Source of the DNA: Flaccisagitta enflata
Taxonomy: Eukaryota; Chaetognatha; Sagittoidea; Aphragmophora
Reading direction: 5' to 3'
NCBI GenBank assembly: GCA_965153355.1
Contig: OZ231128.1
Span: 20,212,001 to 20,276,000, forward strand
Length of the DNA: 64,000 bases
A program made the position numbers and the translations under genes. Each line of letters opens with the position of its first letter. Position 1 is the stretch's first letter. Positions 1 through 10,638 of the stretch are shown piece by piece. The notes beneath the pieces were generated by a model. It had not been told where the DNA came from. It saw only the letters and a list, made by a program, of their open reading frames with translations, and did no database searches.

Positions 1-63
1 CAAATTTCAGATGAACATTTTTACTTTTTGTTGCATACTTCATATGATCATGGTAGTACTTAC

Positions 64-177
64 CTGTTTGGCAGTCTTTGCCATCGAATCCAGGATCGCA
101 TTTGCAAGTATAGTCATTTATACCATCTTGACATTGGCCTCTTCCACTGCATGTCTTGCCAGCACAGTCATTTATGT
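64..177 (-). CDS. cbEGF exon, fourth (last in window)
   Basis: The exon is 114 nt, phase 1-1, ending in CAAACAG|GTAAGT. It opens [20 protein letters not shown], continues [17 protein letters not shown], and carries all six cysteines. The phase 1 end means the reading frame continues into exons to the left of the window. Confidence 0.88.
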
Positions 178-269
178 CTGAAAAAAAGGTAGGACATCAC
201 TAAATGTCATAAGGCAACACATATGCTAACCTTGATTGGAGAAACAGCTTGTGAACTGTAGTTGCTTAC

Positions 270-383
270 TTGTTTGGCAGTCTTTGTCAGTGAATCCGGA
301 ATCACATTTGCATGTGTAGTTATTTATACCATCTTGACATTGGCCTCTTCCACTGCATGTCTTACCAGCACACTCATTTATGT
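270..383 (-). CDS. cbEGF exon, third
   Basis: The exon is 114 nt, phase 1-1, with acceptor CTTTCAG and donor GTAAGC. It opens [20 protein letters not shown], then NNYTCKCDSGFTDKDCQ. The calcium-binding D-I-N-E-C, the hydroxylation consensus and all six cysteines are intact. Confidence 0.9.
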
Positions 384-475
384 CTGAAAGAAAGAGAAAA
401 TCAGTCAATGTCATAAAGCAACACAAATGTCAAAATGGATGACGGAAAAACAGCTAGTGTGCTGTTGCTACTTAC

Positions 476-589
476 TTGTTCCGCAGTCTTTGCCAGTGAA
501 TCCGGAATCACATTTGCATGTGTAGTCATTAATACCATCTTGACATTGGCCTTTTCCACTGCATGTCTTGCCAGCACAGTCATTTATGT
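476..589 (-). CDS. cbEGF exon, second
   Basis: The exon is 114 nt, phase 1-1, lying 92 nt after the previous exon. It opens [20 protein letters not shown] and ends in a GKDCGT segment where its neighbours have DCQT. All six cysteines and the beta-hydroxylation consensus are present. The exon-plus-intron unit has a period of exactly 206 bp across the four copies. Confidence 0.88.
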
Positions 590-681
590 CTGAAAAAAAG
601 GTTGGACATCACTTAATGTCATAAGGCAACACATATGCTAACATTGATTGAAGAAACAGCTTGTGAACTGTAGTTGCTTAC

Positions 682-795
682 TTGTTTGGCAGTCTTTGCC
701 AGTGAATCCGGAATCACATTCGCATGTGTAGTCATTGATGGCATCTTGACATTGGCCTTTTCCGTTGCATGTCTTACCAGCACAGTCATTTAAGT
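682..795 (-). CDS. cbEGF exon, first of four in the window
   Basis: The exon is 114 nt (38 codons), phase 1-1, with TTTCAG before it and GTAAGC after it. It encodes [20 protein letters not shown] and continues to a closing DYTCECDSGFTGKDCQ, which gives the six EGF cysteines. The D-L-N-D-C start is the calcium-binding signature, and C-x-D-x4-Y-x-C-x-C is the aspartate/asparagine beta-hydroxylation consensus. It is the most diverged of the four (DLNDC rather than DINEC; an Ala in the CQDAI loop). Confidence 0.88.
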
Positions 796-1201
796 CTGAA
801 AAAAAAGGTTGAACATAAATTAGGGGGGCTAGCTCTTTATTCTATTGGAATGAGTGCACTTTTGCAGCCACTTCACTATTATATCTTTGGCAAAATTGTT
901 GTAAATTTAGACAACATGTACAGTAGATGCCGTCAAGACTGGAGGTAATGGTGGCAAGCATTATGGGAAAATGAGTGAAATGAGGGAAGAAATGTTTAAA
1001 TCATAGACTAATAAAAGGTTATCTTATTGCCAATGATAGCAGGTAGGGATAAAAACACATTTTTATACGTTCTTGCTAAAATATGAATATAAATATAAAT
1101 ACCATCTTGCTCAAAAATATCGTCTCACCTTTATAGTAATTTGTGACCAAACAACTGTAAAAAAACACATTGAATTCAGTGACTAATAGAAAGAGCAAGA
1201 A
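796..1201. other. intron sequence, no feature seen
   Basis: This is A/T-rich intron of the EGF gene between the acceptor at 796 and the mobile element at 1202. I see no exon, array or inverted repeat. Confidence 0.5.
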
Positions 1202-1483
1202 ACAAGGCCAACACCTTTAAGTTGCATGCAAGACATAAAAAACTGAATTGACCTGATCCTTATTAACATGACTGAATAGGGAGAAATATAAGAAATGAAT
1301 AAAATGATTTAGTTGACTAGATTGACTTTTATGAATTGATGAATAAGTCAGCTTAATGAGGTATTAGAGGCCGTGGAAACCCACCCAGTTACAGGCCGGG
1401 ACCACTGGAAAAAGTGGTGACTTTTGTAATTGAGTCAAATTAATCAACTCTATCAACCCAATCAATGAAAAATGACTAAACCA

Positions 1484-1915
1484 GACTTTAACCAGCAGAC
1501 TTAAACCAGCAGACTTAAACCAGCAGACTTAAACCAGACTTTAACCAGCCAACTTAAACCAGCCAACTTAAACCAGCGACTTAAAAACCAGCCGACTTAA
1601 AAACCAGCCGACTTAAAAACCAGCCGACTTAAAAACCAGCCGACTTAAAAACCAGCCGACTTAAAAACCAGCCGACTTAAAAACCAGCCGACTCAAAAGC
1701 CAGCCGACTTAAAAACCAGCCAACTTAAAAACCAGCCAACTTAAAAACCAGCCAACTTAAAAACCAGCCGACTTAAAAACCAGCCGACTTAAAAACCAGC
1801 TGACTTAAAACTCAATAAACTTAAAACCAGCCGACTTAAAAACCAGCAGACTCAAAAACCAGCAGACTCAAAAACCAGCAGACTCAAAAACCAGCAGACT
1901 TAAGCAACTCATTTC
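1484..1915 (+). repeat. 16-bp tandem array (ACTTAAAAACCAGCCG)n
   Basis: About 27 copies of a 14-16-bp unit ending CCAGCAGA or CCAGCCGA. The variants are grouped along the array (CAGCAG at both ends, CAGCCG in the middle), as expected from local expansion. It lies inside the subfamily A element. Confidence 0.85.
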
Positions 1916-1974
1916 AACCAGCAGACTTAAACTTGCAGACTTGAAATGACATAAATGACCAAAATATACCAAAA

Positions 1975-2405
1975 AACATGACCAAAAACCAAAAAAGAAA
2001 AAAAACAAAAAACAAAAAACCAAAATCAAAAAAAAAAAAAAAGCCAACAAGAAACAAAACAAAAACACAAAAAACAAAACTAAACAAAAACCAAAAACCA
2101 AAAACCAAAAACCAAAACCAAAAACCAAAAAACCAAAACCAAAAACCAAAAACCCAAAACCAAAACCAAAACCAAAAACCAAAAAACCAAAAACATAAAT
2201 GACCAATACATACCAAAAAACCATATTAAAGGACCAAAAAAACAAAAACCAAAAAACAAAAACCAAAAACCAAAAACCAAAAACCAATAACCAAAAAACC
2301 AAAAAAACAAAAAACCAAAAAACCAAAAAACAAAAAAAACCAAAAACCAAAAACCAAAAACCAAAAACCAAAAACCAAAAACCAAAAACCAAAAACCCAA
2401 AAAAA
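1975..2405 (+). repeat. A/C-only low-complexity block (AAAAACC)n
   Basis: About 430 bp of almost pure A and C built from CCAAAAA units, with single interruptions such as CATAAATGACC. Several ORFs on both strands here are translations of this block and are not genes. Confidence 0.85.
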
Positions 2406-3353
2406 CATAAATGACAAAAACATGTTAAATGACCAAAAATGACCTGAAATGCCCTAAAATGACTTAAAACTACTTTAAATGCCCAAAAACGACACAAATG
2501 ACTTAAATGAACAAAAAGACATGATAGATCAAAAATGACCAAAATGATTAAAAGCCATAAAAAATGATTAAACGCCACCAAAAATGACTAAAAGCAACCA
2601 AAAATGACCAAAAACAACAAAAAAATGACTCATAATAACTTCAGACAACCCAAAATGACCAAAAACGACACAAAAAGCTAAGCGTCTCCGACCGACCGAC
2701 CGACCAACCAACTGACCAACTGACAGATAGAGTGGGTCATAGAGTCGCGTGCACCCAACTAAAAATCTTCAAAATGCCACCAAGCAGAGCTTGGTAGCTT
2801 GATTTGTTTAGATATTAGAGCTAAAAGAGTAAAAATGTTCATGTCTATAAAGAGCAGAAAATATGCATAAAATGAGGAGAGGAATGTTGACCTGTTCATT
2901 TTCACTTTTTCTAGGCTTATCATTGTAAAATCATATGAAAATTGGTGACCATTGGAAAGAGCTTTGAAAGGTCTGTCAAATACCGCCAAGCAGATTTTGC
3001 TAGTACAAACTATTTGAATTTTTTTAAAATGAATCTGTATATAGGTAAGAAAGTGATGAAAGAAAAAACTGCTGGAAAGTTTGAAGAACTGATTCTACAA
3101 AATTGTATATGAATCCTTCACCTATATCTTTCCAATTGAATACAAAGAGTATATGGTACTGTAAGAGGCTATACAAAATATTTCCGCAGAAATGTATAAC
3201 TTTCTATGAGAAATAACTACAATAAACATAAATTTTAATTTACTAAGATTATATTTTTGAGCAAGATGGTATAAATATAAATGAATATGAATATGAATAA
3301 AAATAAAAATGTAAATATAAATAAAATATCAATATCAATACTGTGAGATATCT

Positions 3354-3607
3354 TAATTACGGACATGCAACTCTAAAAGAGGCTTTGTCTGTCAGTCCAT
3401 TAGTCCGTTGGTCCATTGGTCCGTACGTCCATCTGTCAGTCCGTTGGTCCGTACGTCCATCTGTGGGTCAGCACGAGTCAAAAAGTGGGAAAATGAGTAT
3501 TTCAGGTATTTGTGTGTGGTTGGGGTGGGGGGCAAGGGGAATTGATGGGGGTTGGTTGCCCCTACCCACCCGTCCGCAACAATATTGTGACTTTGTGTCA
3601 CTTGTTT
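3354..3607 (-). mobile_element. HINE-like element, subfamily C (GTTGCGG type)
   Basis: The reverse-oriented copy starts with a hairpin remnant (TACGGACATGCAACT), then GTCC/GTCY repeats, a GAGTCAAAAAGTGGGAAAA core, and CCCACCCGTCCGCAAC close to a CTTGTTT end. It is adjacent to the cysteine-rich exon. Confidence 0.6.
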
Positions 3608-3679
3608 AGAGAGGAACATTGCTTAAAACCAAATTTGCTACAATTTTGCCACAGAATATTGGTATTGATCGATGTTTAC

Positions 3680-3877
3680 CTGTGGCTAGTAGGCATCCAC
3701 ATTGAGGACAAACAAGCGCTGTTCTTCCTTGATCGTCAGCCCAATCTTCAAATTCGCCCCATTCTTTGTGATTCCAACTCTCTCCGTAATGATCGCCACC
3801 TTGCTTGCACCAATTCTTATCGCCGTATTCCTCACATCCATTGGTGTTTTGCCCCGATACCCAATTTCCGTCACACT
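3680..3877 (-). CDS. cysteine-rich extracellular module exon upstream of the EGF repeats
   Basis: The exon is 198 nt (2 + 65 codons + 1), phase 1-1, between TTTTTAG and CACAG|GTAAAC. This is the only long open frame with domain-like composition. It starts CDGNWVSG, has GDHYGESWN in the middle and ends EFEDWADDQGRTALVCPQCG followed by C. The cysteine spacing is C-x12-C-x8-C-x32-C-x2-C-x-C. The pattern WC..G..YG..W......F.DWA...G.TA...C..CGC matches a small disulfide module I recall from many marine eukaryote secreted proteins, usually ending CCxCGGG; this is recognition from memory, not a search. Phase and strand agree with the EGF exons. Confidence 0.75.
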
Positions 3878-3898
3878 CTAAAAGGTCACAATTTTTTT

Positions 3899-4084
3899 AG
3901 TTGCGGACACGCAACTCTATAATCGACAGTGTCCGTCGGTCTGTCCATTGGTCTGTTGGTAATAATTGAGTAGAATTGTGGAAAAACAAACATTTTGGAT
4001 GGGAATTAGGGTATGGAAGGAGGTTGATTGCTTCTTCCCACTCGTCCGTAACGATATTGTGACCCTGCGTCACTTCTTGCTTGT
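3899..4084 (-). mobile_element. HINE-like element, subfamily C
   Basis: The hairpin AGTTGCGGACACGCAACT (arms AGTTGCG/CGCAACT) is followed by GTCY repeats and a short core, ending in CCACTCGTCCGTAAC. It sits just upstream of the cysteine-rich exon. Confidence 0.6.
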
Positions 4085-4179
4085 AAAAAAGTGAAGGAAA
4101 ATGAAAAATAAAGACAGGCCAAACATGTTGAATAAGAAATCAATTTTCGATGTTGTGTATTATATTAGGTTCTAATGAA

Positions 4180-4406
4180 ACAAGGCCAGATACACAGCTA
4201 CCCCAGTCGCGTGCAGGTGGGCAGGGGCCATATTTGAGGTCAGTTGAGTATTTGAGCAGGAGCGGTATAGCCAGAAACCCCATAAACGCCGAAAAAGTAA
4301 AGTGTGACGGATGGACAGACAGACCGACTGACAGTCCAACAGACAGACAAACAGACAGACCAATGGACTGACAAAGCGGGGTGTAGAATGGCGTAACATG
4401 CGACTA
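4180..4406 (+). mobile_element. HINE-like element, subfamily B (GTGGGCAGGGGC type)
   Basis: The 5' ACAAGGCCAGATACACAGCT is followed by AGTCGCGTGC at 4205 and AGGTGGGCAGGGGC. The 3' part is GTAAAGTGTGACGG, GACN repeats, CAAAGCGGGGTGTAGAATGG and ATGCGACTAAAA. Confidence 0.7.
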
Positions 4407-4407
4407 A

Positions 4408-4540
4408 AAAGGGCCAATACATGGCCAAAAAGTAGTCGCTTGCTGGTGGGCAGGGGCTATGGAGCTTAAACACAATCATTTTAGCCACTTTCAAAAACCA
4501 AAATTTCCTCTTATAGAGTCGCTAAGCAAGCTTAGGATAC
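4408..4540 (+). mobile_element. HINE-like element, subfamily D (AGTCGCTTGC type), partial
   Basis: It contains TAGTCGCTTGCTGGTGGGCA near its 5' side and TATAGAGTCGCTAAGCAAGC at its 3' side. It follows the preceding copy almost without a gap. Confidence 0.45.
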
Positions 4541-4544
4541 AGAA

Positions 4545-5089
4545 AGGTTGATCAACTGAAAATGTTTTTCTTTTCTTTTTTCTTTTTTTAAATGATGGTT
4601 ACACTTTGCTATAGCGGACCCAATAGTGACAGAAATATACTTAAAGATATAATGAATGAAAAATTTCAATTCTTTCATGTCTTTTATTTTCATTTCCTAT
4701 ACTGACAAAAACAAGGACAAAGAAGCTACTGATTATAAATGAAGTGATGTATGCATTTTGAATGTATGCATTTTGATGCATGTAATAGTTCATAAAAACT
4801 TGAGTAAGCAAGGTATTTTCACTTAGAAACCAACATTTTCACTTAAAACGCTATAAAAATACTGAAAATATGGCCGTTTTTGTTTTTTGGGCCTTCTAGG
4901 TTGTTTTTTTCAAGCCACAGCCGCCAAATTGGTACAAATCCATATATTTTGAGTCTACTGAGCCAAAAAAAGGGCAGCAAGCTCATTTCGTTTCGGTAAC
5001 CCATTCTGGTACTCCCTTACCACAGTATGTTCTGTAAGAATGTCGCTCATTTACTAATAGCTAAGGAACATCACAGGGGTTTCATACAT
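4545..5089. other. no gene seen
   Basis: A/T-rich sequence with neither a supported exon nor a recognisable array. Confidence 0.4.
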
Positions 5090-5434
5090 ACCGTATTTCT
5101 TGCATTTATTGCCCCCCTCTATTTAGCGCCCCCCTCCTCTTTTCAGGGGAGAATGAGCTAATAATAACAATGATTTTTGAAAAAAAATCATGGAAAAGTC
5201 TGTAGATATCTGAATTTTTGGAAAAATCATATAAGAATTTGGTGCAATGCAAAAAATTTTTCTCTTTTCAAGTGAAATACTGATTTGAATTGTAAAAAAA
5301 ATTGTCAAAAAGTATAGATTTCATTATTGAGACAATGCTAATTAGTGAATAGGGGGCGCTAATTGCAGGTTTAAGATGACAATGTATCATTTAAATTTCA
5401 AAAGCGCCCGGGGTGCTTATTACAAGAAATATGG
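5090..5434. mobile_element. MITE with ACCGTATTTCTTG-type terminal inverted repeats
   Basis: The left end ACCGTATTTCTTGCATTTAT mirrors the right end, read on the other strand as ACCATATTTCTTGTAATAAG. Both ends flank C-rich or G-rich blocks (GCCCCCCTC and GAGGGGGGC types). It is 345 bp and non-coding. Confidence 0.6.
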
Positions 5435-5454
5435 TTGTCATACTGTGTATCAAC

Positions 5455-6070
5455 GGCTTAACTAGCCTAACTCGATTATGGTCCCTGCCCTCCCACATGC
5501 GACCGCGGTAGCCGTGTATCCAGCCTTGTTTTTAAGAAGCAGCGTTCTTTCAAAGTTGATGCTTTTCTCCAGATATTGATATATTTATGAGCCAGATAGT
5601 ACATATGTCATTGATATATGCGTCGCGTATCAACAAAGGATGTATGAATGAATGTATGAATGAATGAATGAATGAATGAATGAATGAATGAATAAACAAA
5701 TGAATGAATGAATGAGTGAGTGAGTGAGTGAGTGAGTGAGTGAGAAAGTGAGTGAGTGAGTGAATGAATGAATGAATGAATGAATGAATGAATGAATGAA
5801 TGAATGAAAGATTGATATGCTTGTAACATTTATCCTTTTTGTAAGAAACAAGTTAGGAAAAACTGGTGGTTTTCTTCCTCTTTTAGTCGAGAAGTTTCTA
5901 TGCATCACAGCCCCTGCCTAGCCACATCACAGCCCCTGCTCTACCATGTACATTTTCTGTCCACTCTCATAATTTCCCTTGCCCACATGTAAGTGACTAC
6001 TAATTGGCCGTGTATCCTGCCTTGTTTTAAAACCTCATAAAAGGATTATGTCCAACAAAAGAAAACAAGG
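5455..6070 (-). repeat. HINE-like 5'-end fragments
   Basis: Two reverse-oriented ends are visible: GTAGCCGTGTATCCAGCCTT near 5510-5530 and GCCGTGTATCCTGCCTTG near 6007-6025. Each follows CCCTGCC or CCCACATG remnants of the GTGGGCAGGGGC motif. A GAAT/GAGT array lies between them. Confidence 0.5.
5641..5811 (+). repeat. (GAAT)n-(GAGT)n-(GAAT)n array
   Basis: Tetranucleotide repeats with the inner block changed from AATG to AGTG. The long minus-strand ORFs rich in FIHS and LTHS are translations of this array. Confidence 0.9.
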
Positions 6071-6297
6071 CAAAGCAGGCTATTTTAGGTGCCATTCAGA
6101 TAGTAGATTAAAAGCGTTTCCACCTGACCAACCAGCCAACTAACTAACCAACAGACACAACCTTTTAAAGACGTGCTTTTGCGCGCGGAAAAAACATTGT
6201 TTGGACTCGTTTTTAACAAGGATGGAAACAAACGGACTAGGAGAGAATCTTGTCAGTGAGCATGAAAAAAAAATCGTAGGTGATCCAGGATTGAGAG

Positions 6298-6325
6298 AGA
6301 GAGCGAGAGACAGAGCGAGAGACAG

Positions 6326-6398
<73 letters not shown>
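6298..6398 (+). repeat. (GA)n microsatellite
   Basis: About 70 bp of pure GA preceded by GAGCGAGAGACA variants. Confidence 0.95.
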
Positions 6399-6406
<8 letters not shown>

Positions 6407-6854
6407 AGTGAGAGATCTGTGTATCTCTCTTTTTTCTTAACCTTTCCTTTGTCTGTCAGTCAGTAGGTCGTGACGGTTTTATTGCTGATGTCTTGCATGA
6501 CCGACGTTGCCATGGGGTGTGACTGTCGATTCCGACAGTCTGACATAAGTTCTCTCATCTCTAGTGAGCTAAAATGAAAGATCTTTTGATAAGGGAGTAC
6601 GAGAATTGGATCTGACAGACTTTTTTCATGGGACTGCTTAGTGTGATGGATAAACATTTGAGTAGGCCTAGGATATGATAGAAAAAACTGAGTTGAGCTC
6701 ATTTAGTTGAAAAATACCCCCCGAACAGGCTAAAAAACTGAATTTCGACCATTTTTTTCTTTTTTGCATTTTTTGGTAATCCTGAGCCTCTAGTGCATAC
6801 AATTGTAATAAAACATTCATAAATAGATGGAAATAACCAATGCAAGACTTCTCT

Positions 6855-8450
6855 CAAGGCCCTGGAGATGAAAGACAGTCTGCTTGCATATCTTGCACAT
6901 GATACCAAATGTCAAAATGAAGTAGCTAGGTTTTTGCGTTCCTTGTTGCTTACTCCTGTGGTTCAATATGAATGGACAATTGAAATTCTAGTTGGCTGTC
7001 ATCTCATGGAACCTTTTTGGGCACCATGATGGACCCTTTAAGGCCCAATCATTTACAACTATGATCAATCTTTCAAAATCTGTACAAACAGATGATGGAA
7101 GCCATCCCAGGTTTAAAGTTCAGTTCACTTGAGAGGCATACTCTCTCTGCTCTTTGTGATGGATTTAGTAGGGAGTACAAAAAGGAATGGATGGAATCAT
7201 TATAAACCATCTTCAGCAGTATGATGTCTCAAAGCTGGAGGTTGCCATGAGGACTTTAATGAAACAGCTTGCTGCAACATTGTCCAGGCAACGTAAAATT
7301 CAGCATGAGTTTAAACCCAAATTTCAGGAATACTCAGAAAAAAAACTGCAGGAACCTTGGGTGAATCACACTTAAAGCCCCTCTTTGAAATTTTCAATCA
7401 GGAACAACTTAGATCAATTCCTGTGGATGATAAAGCAGGGAAAAATTACTTTGGGCACATGTCTGAACTGCTCAGAAGTAAAGGAGGTTCAGTGACAGAC
7501 TTGTGCTCAAGTCAAGTTCTGAGATAGCATTTGGAAAGGATGCTGCAGACATGTTGAAAGATAAAGAGCTGAAGTCAAAGCAACAAGAAATCATCCAAAT
7601 TGAGCCAGACTGGTCAAGATCTCAAAAAGATATTATGAAGTCCAAATGTCAGTGACAGATGATGAGGCAGACATCTTGGCAAGAAAACAATCTAAATTCA
7701 AGCTTATTGCTCTTTGCAAGGAAAATAGGGATTAACACAAGTACCATGCACCATTTTCATCTCAGGCTGAAGTCGTCAAGAAATGCTATGATAGGATCAA
7801 GAAAATGAGCAAGATCAACTTTCCATCCTTTGCAGGGAGGTCAAGTTGAAAAAAGTCATGTTCTCTGAGATGCCTAGTGACTTTGTTTATTTCAAGCAAT
7901 ACAACATCACTGCCAAGCACATGTATGAGAATCTGCTTGCTTTACACACAGTTGATCAAAAAAATCAAGATGTTGTGACAGAGGATGTCTATATTGCCTC
8001 TGAATCTGCAGGTATGCAGGCAGCAAACAAGCCAGCGAAGAGGTCAAGAGCCCCTACTGAGGTACACTGAGGTACCCCAAGGAGAGTTTATCTGGCCAGT
8101 CGAGGAAGAGGAATTTTTTCATCACATAACAAGAAGATGGCTGGAACCTTGGATCTGTGCAATCCTACAACCAGGAGGAAAACAGTATTTTAGTACAGGC
8201 ACTCTCTACTCTTAGTCTTAAAACCAAGGCAAAAGATGATAAGGGGAAAACATCTTTGCTTCTCTCAAATGAAGAAGTTGCAATTAACTTCAAAAGAAAA
8301 CATCATTTTGAGATCAAGTCATAGTGGCTAAAAATGTGAAGAGAAAAGATTTGGTCATTGCACTGCTGGATCGGGAGATCATGGAGGCCCTTTTGGGACA
8401 GCTGATGGGCTCAAATAAATCTGAATATGAATAAAGCTGATGAGATATCA
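6855..8450 (+). pseudogene. decayed intronless coding remnant, family not recognised
   Basis: A coherent peptide can be read along the plus strand only by changing frame several times. Segments include EMKDSLLAYLAHDTKCQNEV, TLSRQRKIQHEFKPKFQEYS, HLKPLFEIFNQEQLRSIPVD, KSKQQEIIQIEPDWSRSQKD and VVKKCYDRIKKMSKINFPSF. Stops and single-base frameshifts separate these blocks, while composition stays protein-like over about 1.5 kb and there are no splice junctions. That suggests an old retrocopy or a transposon-borne gene. The longest intact pieces are 7187-7375 and 7846-8070. I do not recognise the parent family. Confidence 0.55.
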
Positions 8451-9111
8451 TACATCAGCCTGCAGACTTTAGGGACAAAGTCATGAAGTCATAGTTCAAA
8501 AGCAACTAAAACTTGAGCATGGAACTCAAAACTTGATGCTATGGAAATTTTTTGTGAGCAAGTCTCTTTTTATGGGGGGAAAGGGCAAATCTCTACAATA
8601 AAGACCTGAATGGCTTGAAACAATTGAAAATGAGAAGATTTTTTATTAAGCCTTCCCTATGCTTTACCTGCACCTTACAATCATTTTCTAACATTTACTG
8701 GTTAAACTAGTTTGCGACCTTTCCCATGTTTTACCCCTACCAATCATTTCCATGCGTTTACTTGTGAAATTTTATTGATGAAGCTCTTAATTCATTTAGG
8801 AAATAATTGAATATCAAATTTAGCTGATGTAGGAGTCAGTTTATTTATCAGTTAGAATGCCCAGTTCAAATTGATTATGAATTAATTGTATAAATGATCA
8901 TTTTCTATCAATTTTTCAACATTTTTTAAGATTTTTCATAATGAAAAAGATTCAAGGCACAAGAAGCAAATTTTTCTACTTCAATACTAGTTATCAGTGT
9001 GTATGCTAGTGTTTTTCCAGCCAGATATATCATTTGATCCTCAATTTAAACAAAAAAACATAGAAAAAGCAACAATTTACTATCTTTTTTTGTTTTTTGG
9101 CCTGTTCGGGG

Positions 9112-9113
<2 letters not shown>
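8451..9113. other. no gene seen
   Basis: A/T-rich sequence with no supported feature until the CT array. Confidence 0.4.
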
Positions 9114-9179
<66 letters not shown>

Positions 9180-9232
9180 CTCTCTATATATATATATATA
9201 TATATATATCTATATATATATATATATATATA

Positions 9233-9320
<88 letters not shown>
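9114..9320 (+). repeat. compound (TC)n-(TA)n-(TC)n microsatellite
   Basis: About 45 bp of TC, then about 110 bp of TA with occasional C, then about 50 bp of TC. The TA core is flanked symmetrically by TC blocks of the same strand. Confidence 0.95.
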
Positions 9321-9322
<2 letters not shown>

Positions 9323-9474
9323 ACCGTATCGTGTAATATTCTGGATAGTAGCCACATGATTTTCTTCTTCGCTCTTGGCGAGTAATCTGTTGTTGTTGTT
9401 GTTGTCGTTGTTTACTTTTTTTCCATTTATTTCTTCTCTTTCTTTTTCTTTTTCTTTTTCAATCTCTTCTTCCT

Positions 9475-9945
<471 letters not shown>

Positions 9946-10638
9946 GCACTTGTTGCTTTCATTTCATTTTGGACGAACTAAAATTTCTTTCTTCAAATGT
10001 TCGTGTTATGGAAACTGAGTGATAAACAATATTTCAACTAAATGGGAATCCGTGGACTTTTGATTTTCAGTTTCAAAGTCCATTCAGACTTTGTGATCAA
10101 GTAAGGCAGGCAAAATAAATGGAAACTCTGACAAACAAATATGCGTCCTTTACCTCAGCTCTACTCTCCTCTCCAATGGTGATTAAAATCTTAGATCAAT
10201 CAAAATAAACAAGAATCGAATCATTGTGCGTTCCAGCGAGGATAGAAATAGCAAATGTCAGACAGGAGCAAAGGGACAAAGTCATATCCAGTGAAATATC
10301 CGGCAAAATGATCAACAACAACTGAAAGCCTCAACGACTGAAAGACCACCCAACCAGCCAAGATCTGATCAAATTATCCAAAAGATAGTTGGACAGCCCA
10401 AATATCGAAGGGAAGAGGTCAAGTCAAAATCATGTAATATAACTGAAGTAAAGGGAATTCTCATCGTCATTTCTTAAAGGAATTCAGTGGATTTTTTTAC
10501 CATCCAAAAAGAAACATTGACTTTTACTGTCTTAGATTAGTTCGTCATCAATTGCAAATGGGCACAGAACATTTTTTCAGTACAGTAATTAGATGGAAGT
10601 TATGAACCCGAATCAATAAAAATCCATCAACAGTAAAT
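9946..10638. other. sequence upstream of the 10639 ORF, nothing called
   Basis: There is a stop codon in frame just upstream of the ATG at 10639, so that ATG is the first possible start for the ORF as drawn. No promoter element could be supported. Confidence 0.35.

Larger units (their letters stand above)
1202..2761 (+). mobile_element. HINE-like element, subfamily A, long copy with tandem core
   Basis: The 5' end is ACAAGGCCAACACCTTTAAG followed by TTGCATGC. The 3' end has GACC/GACN repeats, then AGAGTGGGTCATAGAGTCGC and a hairpin-like AGTCGCGTGCACCCAACT before TAAAAA. The interior is two different arrays (a 16-bp repeat and an A/C-rich stretch) followed by AAATGACC-type repeats. It lies in the large intron of the EGF gene. 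No coding capacity is visible, so it would be non-autonomous. Confidence 0.7.
64..3877 (-). other. 3' part of a multi-exon gene: cysteine-rich domain plus cbEGF repeats
   Basis: Five exons on the minus strand (3680-3877, 682-795, 476-589, 270-383, 64-177) all begin and end in phase 1, so they join in frame. The product is an extracellular or membrane protein with a 66-residue six-cysteine module followed by at least four EGF modules. The gene continues past the left edge; no start codon, signal peptide or terminator is visible. The 2.9-kb intron between the cysteine-rich exon and the EGF exons holds a complete mobile element (1202-2761). Introns between EGF exons are 92 nt. Calcium-binding EGF arrays are typical of fibrillin, Notch and related adhesion proteins, but four modules do not identify the protein. 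Confidence 0.85.

Noticed and set aside
1484-1915. CRISPR-like repeat array
   Set aside because: Units are contiguous with no unique spacers, and the context is animal nuclear DNA.
1202-2761. Possible classical MITE with terminal inverted repeats
   Set aside because: The inverted repeats are asymmetric: the motif is about 25 bp inside one end but terminal at the other, and one end is a hairpin, which fits Helentron-type ends better.
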